NCBI GenBank assembly: GCA_028291985.1 | Contig: JAQGNE010000053.1 | Location: 41,273 to 105,272 of the forward strand | Origin: Polaromonas sp. | Lineage (GTDB): Bacteria; Pseudomonadota; Gammaproteobacteria; Burkholderiales; Burkholderiaceae_C | Direction: 5' to 3' | DNA: 64,000 bases | The notes under the pieces: model-generated | Told to the model about the DNA's origin: nothing | What the model saw: the letters and a program-made list of their open reading frames with translations, nothing else | Database searches by the model: none | Position numbers and translations under genes: made by a program | Part shown: piece after piece, positions 43,972 to 52,306 of the stretch | How positions within the stretch are numbered: position 1 is the first letter of the stretch | Layout of the letters: each line of letters opens with the position of its first letter

Positions 43972-44658
43972 ATGCCCGAACAATTCACCGACAGCATTGC
44001 ACTGTTTGAAGAGTCTCTGCTGGACAATCTCAGAACCAGTAAATGGCGGGCTGGTCACCGCATTCCCACAGAAAGGGATTTCAGTACGACAAGCGGGCTC
44101 AGTCGCTCCACCATCAGAAGGGTGTTGGCCGGACTGAAGGCACGCGGGCTGATCACGCAAACCGTTGGAAGCGGTACGTACGTCAGCAGCAACGCGCAAC
44201 ATATGCTGAGCCCTGCGAAAGAGCCTGCCATCGCACATGGCACCAGCCCGGCTGAATTGATGGGTGCGCGGCTCGTGCTTGAGCCGGCCATCATCGAGAT
44301 GGTGATAGCGCATGCCAACTCTGGCGACTTCTTACGGATGGAAGACTGCTGTACCAGGGCCGAGGCGGCAACCACCCTGGAAGATTTCGAGCACTGGGAC
44401 AGCATGCTGCATGAGGTGATTGCCGACGCAGCACACAATACCTTCATAACCAGTGTCTTCCGCCTGATGAACCAGGCCCGCTCGGAAGCCGAGTGGGGCA
44501 TGCTCAAGCGCCGCAGTGCCACGCCCGAGCGTCGTCTGGTATATCAACACGAGCACAGAGCGTTGGTGTCCGCACTAAAGCAGCGCGACACCGTACAAGC
44601 CAAGGCGCTCAGCACCGCCCATCTGGTGCATGTGCGGCAAAACATGCTGGGGTATTGA
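43972..44658 (+). CDS. GntR/FadR-family (FCD) regulator of the FAH-hydrolase-Bug unit
   Basis: 228 residues. The N-terminal winged helix has WRAGHRIPTERDFSTTSGLS and STIRRVLAGLKARGLITQTV; the C-terminal FCD domain has ARLVLEPAIIEMVIAHA and FHEV-like HEVIADAAHN with His residues that usually bind a metal and effector. The Met at 43972 is preferred because the upstream in-frame region contains a likely operator. It should control the divergent FAH operon. Confidence 0.87.
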   Translation: MPEQFTDSIALFEESLLDNLRTSKWRAGHRIPTERDFSTTSGLSRSTIRRVLAGLKARGLITQTVGSGTYVSSNAQHMLSPAKEPAIAHGTSPAELMGARLVLEPAIIEMVIAHANSGDFLRMEDCCTRAEAATTLEDFEHWDSMLHEVIADAAHNTFITSVFRLMNQARSEAEWGMLKRRSATPERRLVYQHEHRALVSALKQRDTVQAKALSTAHLVHVRQNMLGY

Positions 44659-44687
44659 GACGGGATCTTCGGCAAAAATAACGCGTG

Positions 44688-44722
44688 CTCTGGCGACTGG
44701 CGACTGGCGACTGGCGACTGGC
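44688..44722 (+). repeat. 7-base tandem repeat (CTGGCGA)n
   Basis: Four to five exact copies of CTGGCGA in the 85-base gap between the converging GntR and dehydrogenase genes. It is non-coding and could vary in copy number by slippage. Confidence 0.8.
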
Positions 44723-44743
44723 AACGTGGCGCTTCGCCAGATG

Positions 44744-45640
44744 TCACCTCATGTCGTTTCGACTGGCAAGTTCCACGAACAGCCCGGACTGGTCAAGGTC
44801 TTCCAGTCCGTTGTCAACACCGTTGGCATAAAGTGTTTCGAGGAGGCCCGTGATCGGGGCTTCAAAACCGATTTCTCCAGCGGTGGCCAGCGCGTTTTTC
44901 AGATCCTTGAGCTGGATGCTCATGCGGGCGCGGGGCGAAAAATCTCGCTCTACCATGCGCTGGCCGTGCAACTGCAACACCCGGCTGTCTGCAAATCCGC
45001 CGGTGATGGCTTCCCTGACCTTGGCCATGTCTGCACCGCCTTTGGCCGCAAACAGAAGTGCCTCTGCAACCGCGCCGATGGTGATTCCAACAATCATCTG
45101 GTTGGCCAGCTTCGCGAGTTGGCCGCTACCGTGGGGGCCCACATGGGTTGACCGGCCAAACACACTGAGTACCGGTAATGCGCGCTCGTAATCCACCGCT
45201 TTGCCGCCCGCCATGATGACAAGCGTGCCTTGCCCGGCCCCGACCGTGCCTCCCGAGACCGGCGCATCGACATGCGCTATCGACAACGCTTCCAGCCGTG
45301 CAGCGTGGTCGCGCGCCTCGCGCGGCTTGATGGATGCCATGTCAATAAACAGGCTGCCCGGCTTCATGGCGTCAGCTGCGCCCAGTTCAGACAGCACCTC
45401 ATTCACGACCTGGCCGTTTTCAAGCATGCCGATAACGATATCTGCGGAGGCTGCGGCAGTGCTGGCGCTGCGATGAACCGTGGCGCCCAACTCAACCAGT
45501 GCAGCTGCCTTTGATTCGGTACGGTTCCAGGCCTGAACGTCGTAGCCGGCCTCACAGAGCCGTCTGGCCATGGGAAAGCCCATTTTTCCAATGCCCAAAA
45601 ATGCAATCTTTTGTTTATTGTTTCTTCTCTCGGTGTTCAT
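44744..45640 (-). CDS. 3-hydroxyisobutyrate dehydrogenase-family NAD(P)-dependent oxidoreductase
   Basis: 298 residues. The Rossmann motif IAFLGIGKMGFPMARRLCEA, then HVDAPVSGGTVGAGQGTLVI and the catalytic Lys in GQLAKLANQMIVGI define the beta-hydroxyacid dehydrogenase family (3-hydroxyisobutyrate, tartronate semialdehyde or similar). The exact substrate is not readable. It is the last gene of the GntR, dioxygenase, SAF-dehydrogenase, dehydrogenase run. Confidence 0.9.
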   Translation of the reverse strand: MNTERRNNKQKIAFLGIGKMGFPMARRLCEAGYDVQAWNRTESKAAALVELGATVHRSASTAAASADIVIGMLENGQVVNEVLSELGAADAMKPGSLFIDMASIKPREARDHAARLEALSIAHVDAPVSGGTVGAGQGTLVIMAGGKAVDYERALPVLSVFGRSTHVGPHGSGQLAKLANQMIVGITIGAVAEALLFAAKGGADMAKVREAITGGFADSRVLQLHGQRMVERDFSPRARMSIQLKDLKNALATAGEIGFEAPITGLLETLYANGVDNGLEDLDQSGLFVELASRNDMR

Positions 45641-45699
45641 TCAGTTCCAGTAGGAAATAAGGTCGCAACCATCATGGCGCAAGTGCCAGGCAACGGCTG

Positions 45700-47058
45700 T
45701 CAGGCAGCTTTCTGAATGGGAAACGAGAACATGTTTTCCATCTCGTTGCGTACCTGGTAGGCCGGCGTGCTGGTGTCCATCGCCACATCGCCCCAGCTCA
45801 GGCATTGACCTTTTTTAACCGCGCGGATGACCTTGACGTTGTGCGCCAGGCCCAGCGGCAGCCCGCCGATCTGCACCGACGTTTCGGCTGGCAGCAGCTT
45901 TCCCCAAACGGTGTACCCGCCTTCACCATCCAGCATGTCGCCAGGTTTGAGGTCGCGCTTGGCGGTGGCAACCACATCGGCATTCCAGCAGGTGGCAACG
46001 CCTGTGGGCTCACCCCGAAGCGCAACGCTGGCAACCGATACCCCTACCTCCAGACCGATCAGGTGCCAGCGCTTGTACAGCGTGAAGTAGCGCCCGCTCG
46101 GGTCGGTGTGCGCGTTGTACTCTTCAAAGCAGTTCTTGATGTAGTCGGTCTCGGCCTCTACCGTCACCCATACGCCCATGCGGATGTCGTAGGGGATCTT
46201 GCGGCCATTGGCTTCAAGAGACGAGATCACCTCAACCATGCCCTTGCGCTCAAGCACGCCACCTTCTTCAACAGGCCGGGTGACATACGGAATGTCCTCG
46301 ACGCTGGCGGGCGGATAAAGCAGACCATTGCTCGGCACCGTCAAACCTGTGGCGTTCGCCACTGCGGTTGATTCAATCGACGGCTTGGAACCGTCCAGAA
46401 AGCTGTTGAACATTTTGGGGTTGAGCCCGCCACGCTCAGCCTGCTCGGGTGTGAGGCCATAGTTGGTCCACACGGTTTCAGGTGTCGATTCGGAAAAATG
46501 TGGCAGCCACTTGTGGCCCCGTCCGGCCGCCACTACCGGAAAGCCGCAGGTGCGCGCCCAGTCCACCAGGTCGCATATCAGGGCTGGCTGGTCGCCAAAG
46601 GCCAGCGAGTAAACCACGCCCGCCTCGGCAGCCTTGCGCGCCAACAGAGGCCCGCAAAAGGCATCGGCCTCGACCGTCACGTTGACGACATGCTTGCCAT
46701 GGGCAAAGGCCTGCAGGCAGTGCTCGACCGCAGCTATCGGGTTTCCGGTGCATTCAACGATGATGTCGATTTGCGGATGGGTCACCACTGCCTGCCAGTC
46801 GTCAGTGATCCATGTTGATCCCGTTTTTATAGCAACTTGCGCTGATTCTGCTTGGGCTAGAGCCGGATTCCATCCTACGCGGGCAAGGTTGGTGCGGGCA
46901 GCGGCGGGAGACAGGTCGGCGATCGCTACCAGGTGCACGCCCGGCGTGCGCGGTACCTGCGCCAGGTACATGGAGCCGAATTTGCCGGCGCCTATCAGGC
47001 CGATGCGAATGGGCTGGTTGTTGGCGGCGCGTTGCTGGAGTTTGGCGTAAAGGTTCAT
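45700..47058 (-). CDS. Homoserine-dehydrogenase-like NAD(P)-binding protein with C-terminal SAF domain
   Basis: 452 residues. An N-terminal Rossmann domain (RIGLIGAGKFGSMYLAQVPR, VECTGNPIAAVEHCLQAFAH) is followed by a catalytic-type domain and a C-terminal SAF-like region (TAKRDLKPGDMLDGEGGYTV, then LPLGLAHNVKVIRAVKKGQC). This combination is widespread next to sugar-acid and hydroxy-acid catabolic genes and is annotated vaguely in databases; the reaction is unknown to me. A dispersed repeat lies in frame near residues 62-80 (ALAQAESAQVAIKTGSTW). It is 59 bases upstream of the dehydrogenase gene. Confidence 0.8.
   Translation of the reverse strand: MNLYAKLQQRAANNQPIRIGLIGAGKFGSMYLAQVPRTPGVHLVAIADLSPAAARTNLARVGWNPALAQAESAQVAIKTGSTWITDDWQAVVTHPQIDIIVECTGNPIAAVEHCLQAFAHGKHVVNVTVEADAFCGPLLARKAAEAGVVYSLAFGDQPALICDLVDWARTCGFPVVAAGRGHKWLPHFSESTPETVWTNYGLTPEQAERGGLNPKMFNSFLDGSKPSIESTAVANATGLTVPSNGLLYPPASVEDIPYVTRPVEEGGVLERKGMVEVISSLEANGRKIPYDIRMGVWVTVEAETDYIKNCFEEYNAHTDPSGRYFTLYKRWHLIGLEVGVSVASVALRGEPTGVATCWNADVVATAKRDLKPGDMLDGEGGYTVWGKLLPAETSVQIGGLPLGLAHNVKVIRAVKKGQCLSWGDVAMDTSTPAYQVRNEMENMFSFPIQKAA
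46820..46880 (+). repeat. Dispersed ATAGC...GGGCT repeat, copy 8, in frame inside the SAF-domain dehydrogenase gene
   Basis: TTTTTATAGCAACTTGCGCT, then CTGCTTGGGCTAGAGCC, matching copies 4 and 6. It is translated on the opposite strand as an Ala/Gln-rich loop within the Rossmann domain. Confidence 0.65.
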
Positions 47059-47117
47059 ATCACTTTCTTTGTTGCGCTCGGTGTGGCTGCGATGTCGACT
47101 TGAAGCGTGGATCTTTT

Positions 47118-47215
47118 CGTAGGACCGCCGTGGAGCTGGCTTTGCCAGGCCACGGTGGTGCCCCTTGAAGGGGAAGCTGCTGCGCGAAGTGAGCGAGCAT
47201 CAGGGAAGCCAGATT
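47118..47215 (-). repeat. GC palindromic repeat (family B), copy between the SAF-dehydrogenase and dioxygenase genes
   Basis: GAGCTGGCTTTGCCAGGCC, GCCCCTTGAAGGGGAAGC and CTGCGCGAAGTGAGCGAG modules, the same order of elements as the copies near 14.3 and 30.1 kb. It occupies most of the 159-base spacer within the operon. Confidence 0.65.
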
Positions 47216-47217
47216 TT

Positions 47218-48099
47218 TCAGGCTGCCTTGCGCTCTGGCTCAATGGCGTCCATCGAAGTTTGCAGCGCGCTGGCCGGCACGCCGTTTTTCCACGGCAGGT
47301 CAACCGGGTAGTCGTTGAGCAGGCAGTCATCGGGCAGGCACTCAATCGGCGTGAAGTCGCGGTGCGCGATGTATTCCGGGCGCTTGTGGCGGCGAATGTG
47401 GTTGCTGACGGCGCACAGGCTCAGGTAAACGCTGACCCGGTTAAATGGCGACAGGTTGCTGCCCGACGCGTGAACCAGACACGAGTGAAACAGAATCATT
47501 GAGCCGGCCGGGCCTTTCGGGCTGACGATGCCGCCCTCTTTGCCGCCCGCTCGCTGCACCAGCTGGCGAATCAGGTCGTTGTCAACAGTCCAGAGTGGAT
47601 AGCTGGTCGTCGTCAGGTCGTGTTTGGCATCGACCACGCCCTTTTTGTGGCTACCCGGGATGAACATCAGCGGGCCGTTGTGCTCGGTCACATCGTCCAG
47701 AAAAATTGCCACGTTCATGGCCCGCTCGGTCGGCATCATGTCGTCGTTGAGCCAAGTGCCGTAGTCCTGATGCCACTGCCAGACATCGCCTTCAAAGGCC
47801 ATCTTGCCGTTGATCTTGAACTGGTGCATGTACAGCTCTTCACCGAGCAGTTCCTCGACCGGCTCGATCATGCGCGGGTGCCGGCCCAGTTTCGCGAAAG
47901 GCTCGCTGTACATATGCGCCGCAAAGTTGGTGCGCACCGCATCTTTGCCTTTTTCGCGCACGTTGTACTCCTCGCGGTGGCTGTACAGCTCGGGCACCGC
48001 GTCGTTCAATACCTGCGTTTCTTCAGCACTGAACAACGCCGGAAAAAACAGATAACCGTCGCGATCAAACTGGGCCAGTTGCTCTGGGGAAAGTTTCAT
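47218..48099 (-). CDS. Phytanoyl-CoA dioxygenase-family Fe(II)/2-oxoglutarate oxygenase
   Basis: 293 residues. The iron ligands are His and Asp in WQWHQDYGTWLNDD and the distal His in FHSCLVHASGSNLSP, followed by the 2-oxoglutarate-binding Arg in NRVSVYLSL. The start MKLSPEQLAQFDRDGYLFFP is typical. Such enzymes hydroxylate small metabolites; the substrate here is unknown. It lies 18 bases after the GntR gene and leads into the two dehydrogenases, suggesting hydroxylation followed by oxidation. Confidence 0.9.
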   Translation of the reverse strand: MKLSPEQLAQFDRDGYLFFPALFSAEETQVLNDAVPELYSHREEYNVREKGKDAVRTNFAAHMYSEPFAKLGRHPRMIEPVEELLGEELYMHQFKINGKMAFEGDVWQWHQDYGTWLNDDMMPTERAMNVAIFLDDVTEHNGPLMFIPGSHKKGVVDAKHDLTTTSYPLWTVDNDLIRQLVQRAGGKEGGIVSPKGPAGSMILFHSCLVHASGSNLSPFNRVSVYLSLCAVSNHIRRHKRPEYIAHRDFTPIECLPDDCLLNDYPVDLPWKNGVPASALQTSMDAIEPERKAA

Positions 48100-48117
48100 G
48101 ATGTGTCTCCGTTGGGG

Positions 48118-48810
48118 TTAGAGGGGCAAGGCAGTGGCTGACGACACCTGCGCCACGGCGCTGGACATCAGCCTAGAAAGGTTCATGCTGGCTTCTTCAG
48201 CATGTTGCCGGATCAGCTTTTCAGCGGCGTTTTCATTGCCGGTTGCAATGGCATGCGCGATGGCTTCATGTTCATCCCACACTGATTCACGCATCGTCGA
48301 GACCTGCAACACGGCCCCCATGGCGCGTCGGATGTGGTGCCAATGCAGTTGCGCGCTTTGCGTAATCAAGGGGTTGCCTGAGGCCGCGTAAATAGCGCCG
48401 TGAAACTGTGCATCTGCAGCCATCATGGCCTTGATATCGCCGCTACGCGCAGCCGACCGCCCGCGGGCAATCAATCCCGGGTCGATGCGATAAAACACCC
48501 GGGCAGCCAGCCTTGCGGCCAGTGCGTCCAGTGCGCTGCGCACCTGGTAAATATGCATCAGCCGGCTCACGTCAAGCGGCGCCACCAGCACCCCACGGCC
48601 AGGGGCGTCGAGTACAAAACCATCGTTTTTCAGCAAGCGCAAGGCTTGCAACACCGGTTGCCGCGACACAGACAGCTGCGTAGCAATATCTTCCTGCATG
48701 ACCCGCTGTCCGGGTTTCAAGAGCCCTTCGCTGATCGCATCCAGCAGGCTGCGGTAAACCTGGTCAACCAGGTCCGGTGTGGTTTCGATTTTAACGAGGT
48801 GTGGTGTCAT
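48118..48810 (-). CDS. GntR-family (FCD) regulator of the dioxygenase operon
   Basis: 230 residues. Winged helix YRSLLDAISEGLLKPGQRVM and IATQLSVSRQPVLQALRLLK, then an FCD effector domain (VRSALDALAARLAA, DAQFHGAIYAASGNPL, DEHEAIAHAIATGN) with the usual metal-binding Asp/His set. The Met at 48810 is chosen because a longer frame would run over the palindromic operator. It is the first gene of the operon. Confidence 0.9.
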   Translation of the reverse strand: MTPHLVKIETTPDLVDQVYRSLLDAISEGLLKPGQRVMQEDIATQLSVSRQPVLQALRLLKNDGFVLDAPGRGVLVAPLDVSRLMHIYQVRSALDALAARLAARVFYRIDPGLIARGRSAARSGDIKAMMAADAQFHGAIYAASGNPLITQSAQLHWHHIRRAMGAVLQVSTMRESVWDEHEAIAHAIATGNENAAEKLIRQHAEEASMNLSRLMSSAVAQVSSATALPL

Positions 48811-48819
48811 GACGGTAAC

Positions 48820-48831
48820 TCTGTATACAGA
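48820..48831. promoter_or_regulatory. Palindromic GntR operator TCTGTATACAGA
   Basis: A perfect 12-base palindrome 9 bases before the GntR start, with the TGTATACA core common to FCD-type GntR operators. It also lies between this operon and the divergent KynB-like hydrolase gene, so it may control both. Confidence 0.72.
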
Positions 48832-48949
48832 ATACGCTTGCATTGCCGGGTGGGACATGGGGTTTACCCGAGTTCTTGCCAATGGTTACAGTTTGGCGGC
48901 TGTGACAAGATGGCAGCGCTTTCCACTACCTTTGTCTGCTGGAGATTTC

Positions 48950-49819
48950 ATGAAGCACGCCAACCTCGCCTGGCTGGACCGCATGTACAACAACCGCGCG
49001 CTGGTACCCGATCACGCGGCGTACTTTGCGCGCTGGAAAGAAAGTTCGGACGCGGTACGCCGCGCGCAGACCTGCACGCTGGACGTGGCATTCGGCGACA
49101 GCGCAGGTCAGAAACTGGATGTATTTCCCGCCGCCGGCATCAAGAAAGGGGGGGGTGCCCCGGTCATGGTTTTCATCCATGGCGGTTACTGGCGCTCGCT
49201 CGACAAGGCCGACCATTCCTTTGTCGCTCCGGCCTTCACGCAAGCCGGCGTGTGCGTGGTGGTGCCCAACTACGACCTGTGCCCGGCAGTGACGATTCCC
49301 GAAATTGCCCTGCAGATGGTGCGCGCGCTGGGGTGGACATGGCGGCATGTGGCCGAATATGGCGGCGACCCGAATCGCATCACGGTAATAGGCCATTCGG
49401 CGGGTGGACATCTCGCCGCGATGCTGCTCGCCTGCCTGTGGAAGCGACATGCGAATGACCTGCCAGCTGATCTGGTCAAGAACGCACTGTCGATTTCGGG
49501 GCTCTACGAACTCGAGTCGGTGATGCAAACCCCGTTTTTGAAGGACTCGCTTCAACTGACAACAAAGCAAGTCCTGATGGCCAGCCCGGCCTGGATGCCT
49601 GCGCCGTCACACGGCAGGCTTTACAGCGTGGCAGGCGGTGATGAAAGCGATGAGTTTCTGCGCCACAACCGGTTGATTCAGCAAGCGTGGGGAAGCGAAG
49701 CAGTCCCGGTCTGCGAGGCGCCGTCAGGGCTCAATCATTTCAGCATCGTAGAGGCGTTGGTGCAGCCCGACCACCGGCTTCATCAGCTGGCGCTGCAATT
49801 GTTCGCTGTGACTGGCTGA
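48950..49819 (+). CDS. KynB-like alpha/beta hydrolase (arylformamidase/carboxylesterase type)
   Basis: 289 residues. PVMVFIHGGYWRSLDKADHS (HGG oxyanion hole), VIGHSAGGHLAAML (nucleophilic Ser), and a late Asp...GLNHFSIVEAL (His) form the catalytic triad, as in eukaryotic-type arylformamidases and esterases of the hormone-sensitive-lipase group. No kynurenine gene is present, so an ester or formamide from the neighbouring pathway is as likely. The start MKHANLAWLDRMYNNR follows GGAGA. Confidence 0.85.
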   Translation: MKHANLAWLDRMYNNRALVPDHAAYFARWKESSDAVRRAQTCTLDVAFGDSAGQKLDVFPAAGIKKGGGAPVMVFIHGGYWRSLDKADHSFVAPAFTQAGVCVVVPNYDLCPAVTIPEIALQMVRALGWTWRHVAEYGGDPNRITVIGHSAGGHLAAMLLACLWKRHANDLPADLVKNALSISGLYELESVMQTPFLKDSLQLTTKQVLMASPAWMPAPSHGRLYSVAGGDESDEFLRHNRLIQQAWGSEAVPVCEAPSGLNHFSIVEALVQPDHRLHQLALQLFAVTG

Positions 49820-49973
49820 CCGCTGCTAGCCAGAGCCTCACTGTAATGAACCAAGCCTTCTTGCGCGATTGACGCTTCTGCCTGAGGGGCACGCTACGTG
49901 CAATCAGGATCGCACGCGCGATTCCAAACAAGCGGCTTGTTGCGACACGCCACCGCCACATCGCGGCTGATGT

Positions 49974-50951
49974 CTACATCAACAAGTGCTCGCCCGCATT
50001 GTCCCCACCCAGCGTCACGTAATTAACCTTGCGGATGTCCATCAGTTTTTTGCCGCCCGCGTAACTGATGGAGCTTTGAATATCCTCTTCCATCTCACGC
50101 AGTGTGCTGGCCAGCGTGCCTTTTACTGGCTCCAGAATGCGCTTGCCCTCGACATGCTTGTACTCACCCTTGTTGAAGTCAGATGCACTGCCGTAGTACT
50201 CCTTGAACACCTGACCGTCCACCTCGACGGTCTTGCCCGGGCTCTCTTCGTGCCCAGCCAGCATCGAGCCGATCATCACCATGGTTGCCCCGAAGCGGAT
50301 CGACTTGGCGATATCGCCATGCTCGCGGATACCACCGTCGGCAATGATGGGTTTGGTGGCCACACGCGCGCACCATTTCAGCGCTGACAACTGCCAGCCA
50401 CCGGTGCCAAACCCCGTCTTGGATTTGGTGATGCACACCTTGCCCGGCCCGACGCCCACCTTGGTGGCGTCGGCGCCCCAGTTTTCAAGATCAATCACCG
50501 CCTCGGGCGTTGCCACATTGCCGGCGATGATGAAACTGCCCGGCAGTTTTTCTTTCAGGTACGCAATCATGCGCTGCACCGTATCGGCATGGCCATGGGC
50601 GATGTCAATCGTGATGTATTCAGGTGTCAGGCCTGCAGCTGCCAGCTGGTCAACCGTGTCGTAATCCGGCTGCTTGACACCCAGTGAAATCGACGCGTAC
50701 ACGCCCTGGGCGTTCATGCTTTTTACAAACCGCAGGTTGTCCAGGTCAAACCGGTGCATCACGTAGAAGTAGCCGTTTTGCGCCATCCACACGCAAATGG
50801 ATTCGTTGACCACTGTCTTCATGTTGGCCGGCACGACTGGTATGCGAAAACTGCGGCCGCCCAGCTCAACGCTGGCATTGCACTCGGAGCGGCTTTCAAC
50901 CCGGCACTTGCGCGGTAGCAGCAGGATGTTGTCGTAATCAAAAATTTCCAT
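49974..50951 (-). CDS. guaC: GMP reductase
   Basis: 325 residues. Reduces GMP to IMP with NADPH. The IMPDH/GMPR barrel shows [13 protein letters not shown], the active-site loop [20 protein letters not shown] (catalytic Cys) and [20 protein letters not shown]; there is no CBS domain, which with the length separates it from GuaB. The start [15 protein letters not shown] is the family start; a longer in-frame lead would run through a terminator hairpin. Confidence 0.92.
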   Translation of the reverse strand: MEIFDYDNILLLPRKCRVESRSECNASVELGGRSFRIPVVPANMKTVVNESICVWMAQNGYFYVMHRFDLDNLRFVKSMNAQGVYASISLGVKQPDYDTVDQLAAAGLTPEYITIDIAHGHADTVQRMIAYLKEKLPGSFIIAGNVATPEAVIDLENWGADATKVGVGPGKVCITKSKTGFGTGGWQLSALKWCARVATKPIIADGGIREHGDIAKSIRFGATMVMIGSMLAGHEESPGKTVEVDGQVFKEYYGSASDFNKGEYKHVEGKRILEPVKGTLASTLREMEEDIQSSISYAGGKKLMDIRKVNYVTLGGDNAGEHLLM

Positions 50952-51020
50952 GTCAAGCCCTTGAAACTGTCGATGAACAGAAGGCGCTTGGAATCGACCG
51001 GCGTTTTGTTGATGACCACA

Positions 51021-51053
51021 AAAAACCGGGCGCAATTGCTTGGGCCCGGTGAC
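51021..51053 (-). terminator. Terminator-like hairpin in the guaC leader
   Basis: On the minus strand ACCGGGC...GCCCGGT (51052-51046 with 51033-51027) is followed by six T. It lies 70 bases before the guaC start and 215 after the LysR stop, so it is either the LysR terminator or an attenuator controlling guaC. Confidence 0.65.
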
Positions 51054-51164
51054 CGATTCTAGGCGGCCTGGTATGTTTGCCCCATCTTGCGCCACGTATG
51101 ACCTTTATATGTCTGGCCAATTGCGGTTGACTGGTGATCAGTTTCTATGGTCATCGCGCGGTGG

Positions 51165-51235
51165 TCATTTTTATAAGAATAAGGCCTGCAGCCCTTTCAT
51201 GGCTTGCACGAGAAGCTATGAAATCAGGAGTGAGA
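51165..51235 (-). repeat. Dispersed ATAGC...GGGCT repeat, copy 9
   Basis: On the minus strand CATAGCTTCTCGTGCAAGCC, then AAAGGGCTGCAGGCC and an A/T-rich tail. It lies between the LysR and guaC genes. Confidence 0.65.
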
Positions 51236-51267
51236 TGGCGCAATCGATCCGGCGCGCCAGGTTAGCG

Positions 51268-52206
51268 TCACAAGGTCAGGGCCCAGCCCATCAGCTGCTG
51301 GCGAAACTCGGTCACTGCAGGTGTGCAGCCATCATGTCGCCATAAGGCATACACATCACCATTTAGGGGCGTAGGGTTCCCCGGACCAGGAGCCGCCGGG
51401 TCCCGGCCGCCGTCGGTGCTCAGGCGGCAGATCCTGACGGCATCCGCGCGCAACAGCGCCAGGGAATTCGGCACCAGGGCCACCCCGAGCCCTGCCGCTA
51501 CAAGGTTCAGGGCGGCGGGTATCTCGACCACCTGCTGGGTGATGCGCGGCGCAAAACCGGTCCGCACACAGGCATTAAAAAGCCGCCGCGCAAATGTGGA
51601 CGAGTCAAGGCGTAAGAACACAAAGTCTTCGTCCTTCAATTCAGCTAGGTCAACCTCCTTGCGCGAACCCAGTCGGTGACCCGGCGGCAGCGCCACGACC
51701 ACGGGATCGCGCCAGAGCAGGCCAGCACTGATCTGGGCGTCGTCCGTCGTATCTGTCAGCGGATTGCGCGTCACACACAGGTCCATCCGACCGTCCCGCA
51801 ACGCCTGCAGGTGCTCGGCCGGTGTCATCTCTAGCAGCACGACCTCAACGGCTGGGCGCTGTAACTTGAACTGGTGAATGAATTTTGGAAACGGCCCGAG
51901 AAAATGGGAGCCGGCCAGACCCACCTGCACCCGGCCCTGCATGCCGCTGGCCACCCTCAAAACATGGCTGCGGGCTTCATCCAGTCGCGCGAGCACGGCC
52001 TGGGCGTGTGGCAGAAATGCCTTGCCGGCTTCACTGAGCATCACGCGCCGGCTGGTGCGGTCAAACAGGCGTGCGCCCAGCTCGGCTTCCAGGCTTGCAA
52101 TCTGAAAGCTCAACGGAGGCTGCGACACATGCAGTTTTTGTGCAGCGCGGGTGAAGCTCAGCTCTGCGGCCAGCACGGTGAAATATCGAATCTGACGCAG
52201 TTCCAT
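51268..52206 (-). CDS. LysR-family regulator of the maleate-isomerase-like gene
   Basis: 312 residues. N-terminal HTH MELRQIRYFTVLAAELSFTR and VSQPPLSFQIASLEAELGA, C-terminal effector domain (VGLAGSHFLGPFPKFIHQFK, PAALNLVAAGLGVALVPNSL). It is divergent from the Asp/Glu-racemase-fold gene with 100 bases between starts; the spacer has ATTCAT/ATGAAT half-sites but no clear T-N11-A palindrome. Regulation of that gene and the Bug gene is inferred. Confidence 0.9.
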   Translation of the reverse strand: MELRQIRYFTVLAAELSFTRAAQKLHVSQPPLSFQIASLEAELGARLFDRTSRRVMLSEAGKAFLPHAQAVLARLDEARSHVLRVASGMQGRVQVGLAGSHFLGPFPKFIHQFKLQRPAVEVVLLEMTPAEHLQALRDGRMDLCVTRNPLTDTTDDAQISAGLLWRDPVVVALPPGHRLGSRKEVDLAELKDEDFVFLRLDSSTFARRLFNACVRTGFAPRITQQVVEIPAALNLVAAGLGVALVPNSLALLRADAVRICRLSTDGGRDPAAPGPGNPTPLNGDVYALWRHDGCTPAVTEFRQQLMGWALTL

Positions 52207-52306
52207 GGCTTTGATTGATCTATATGACGTATCGATTCATCTGGATTATGTATTTGTTCGTATGAATAAAACCTTAAAAAATAGGACCCTCAACCAGGAA
52301 AGCACT

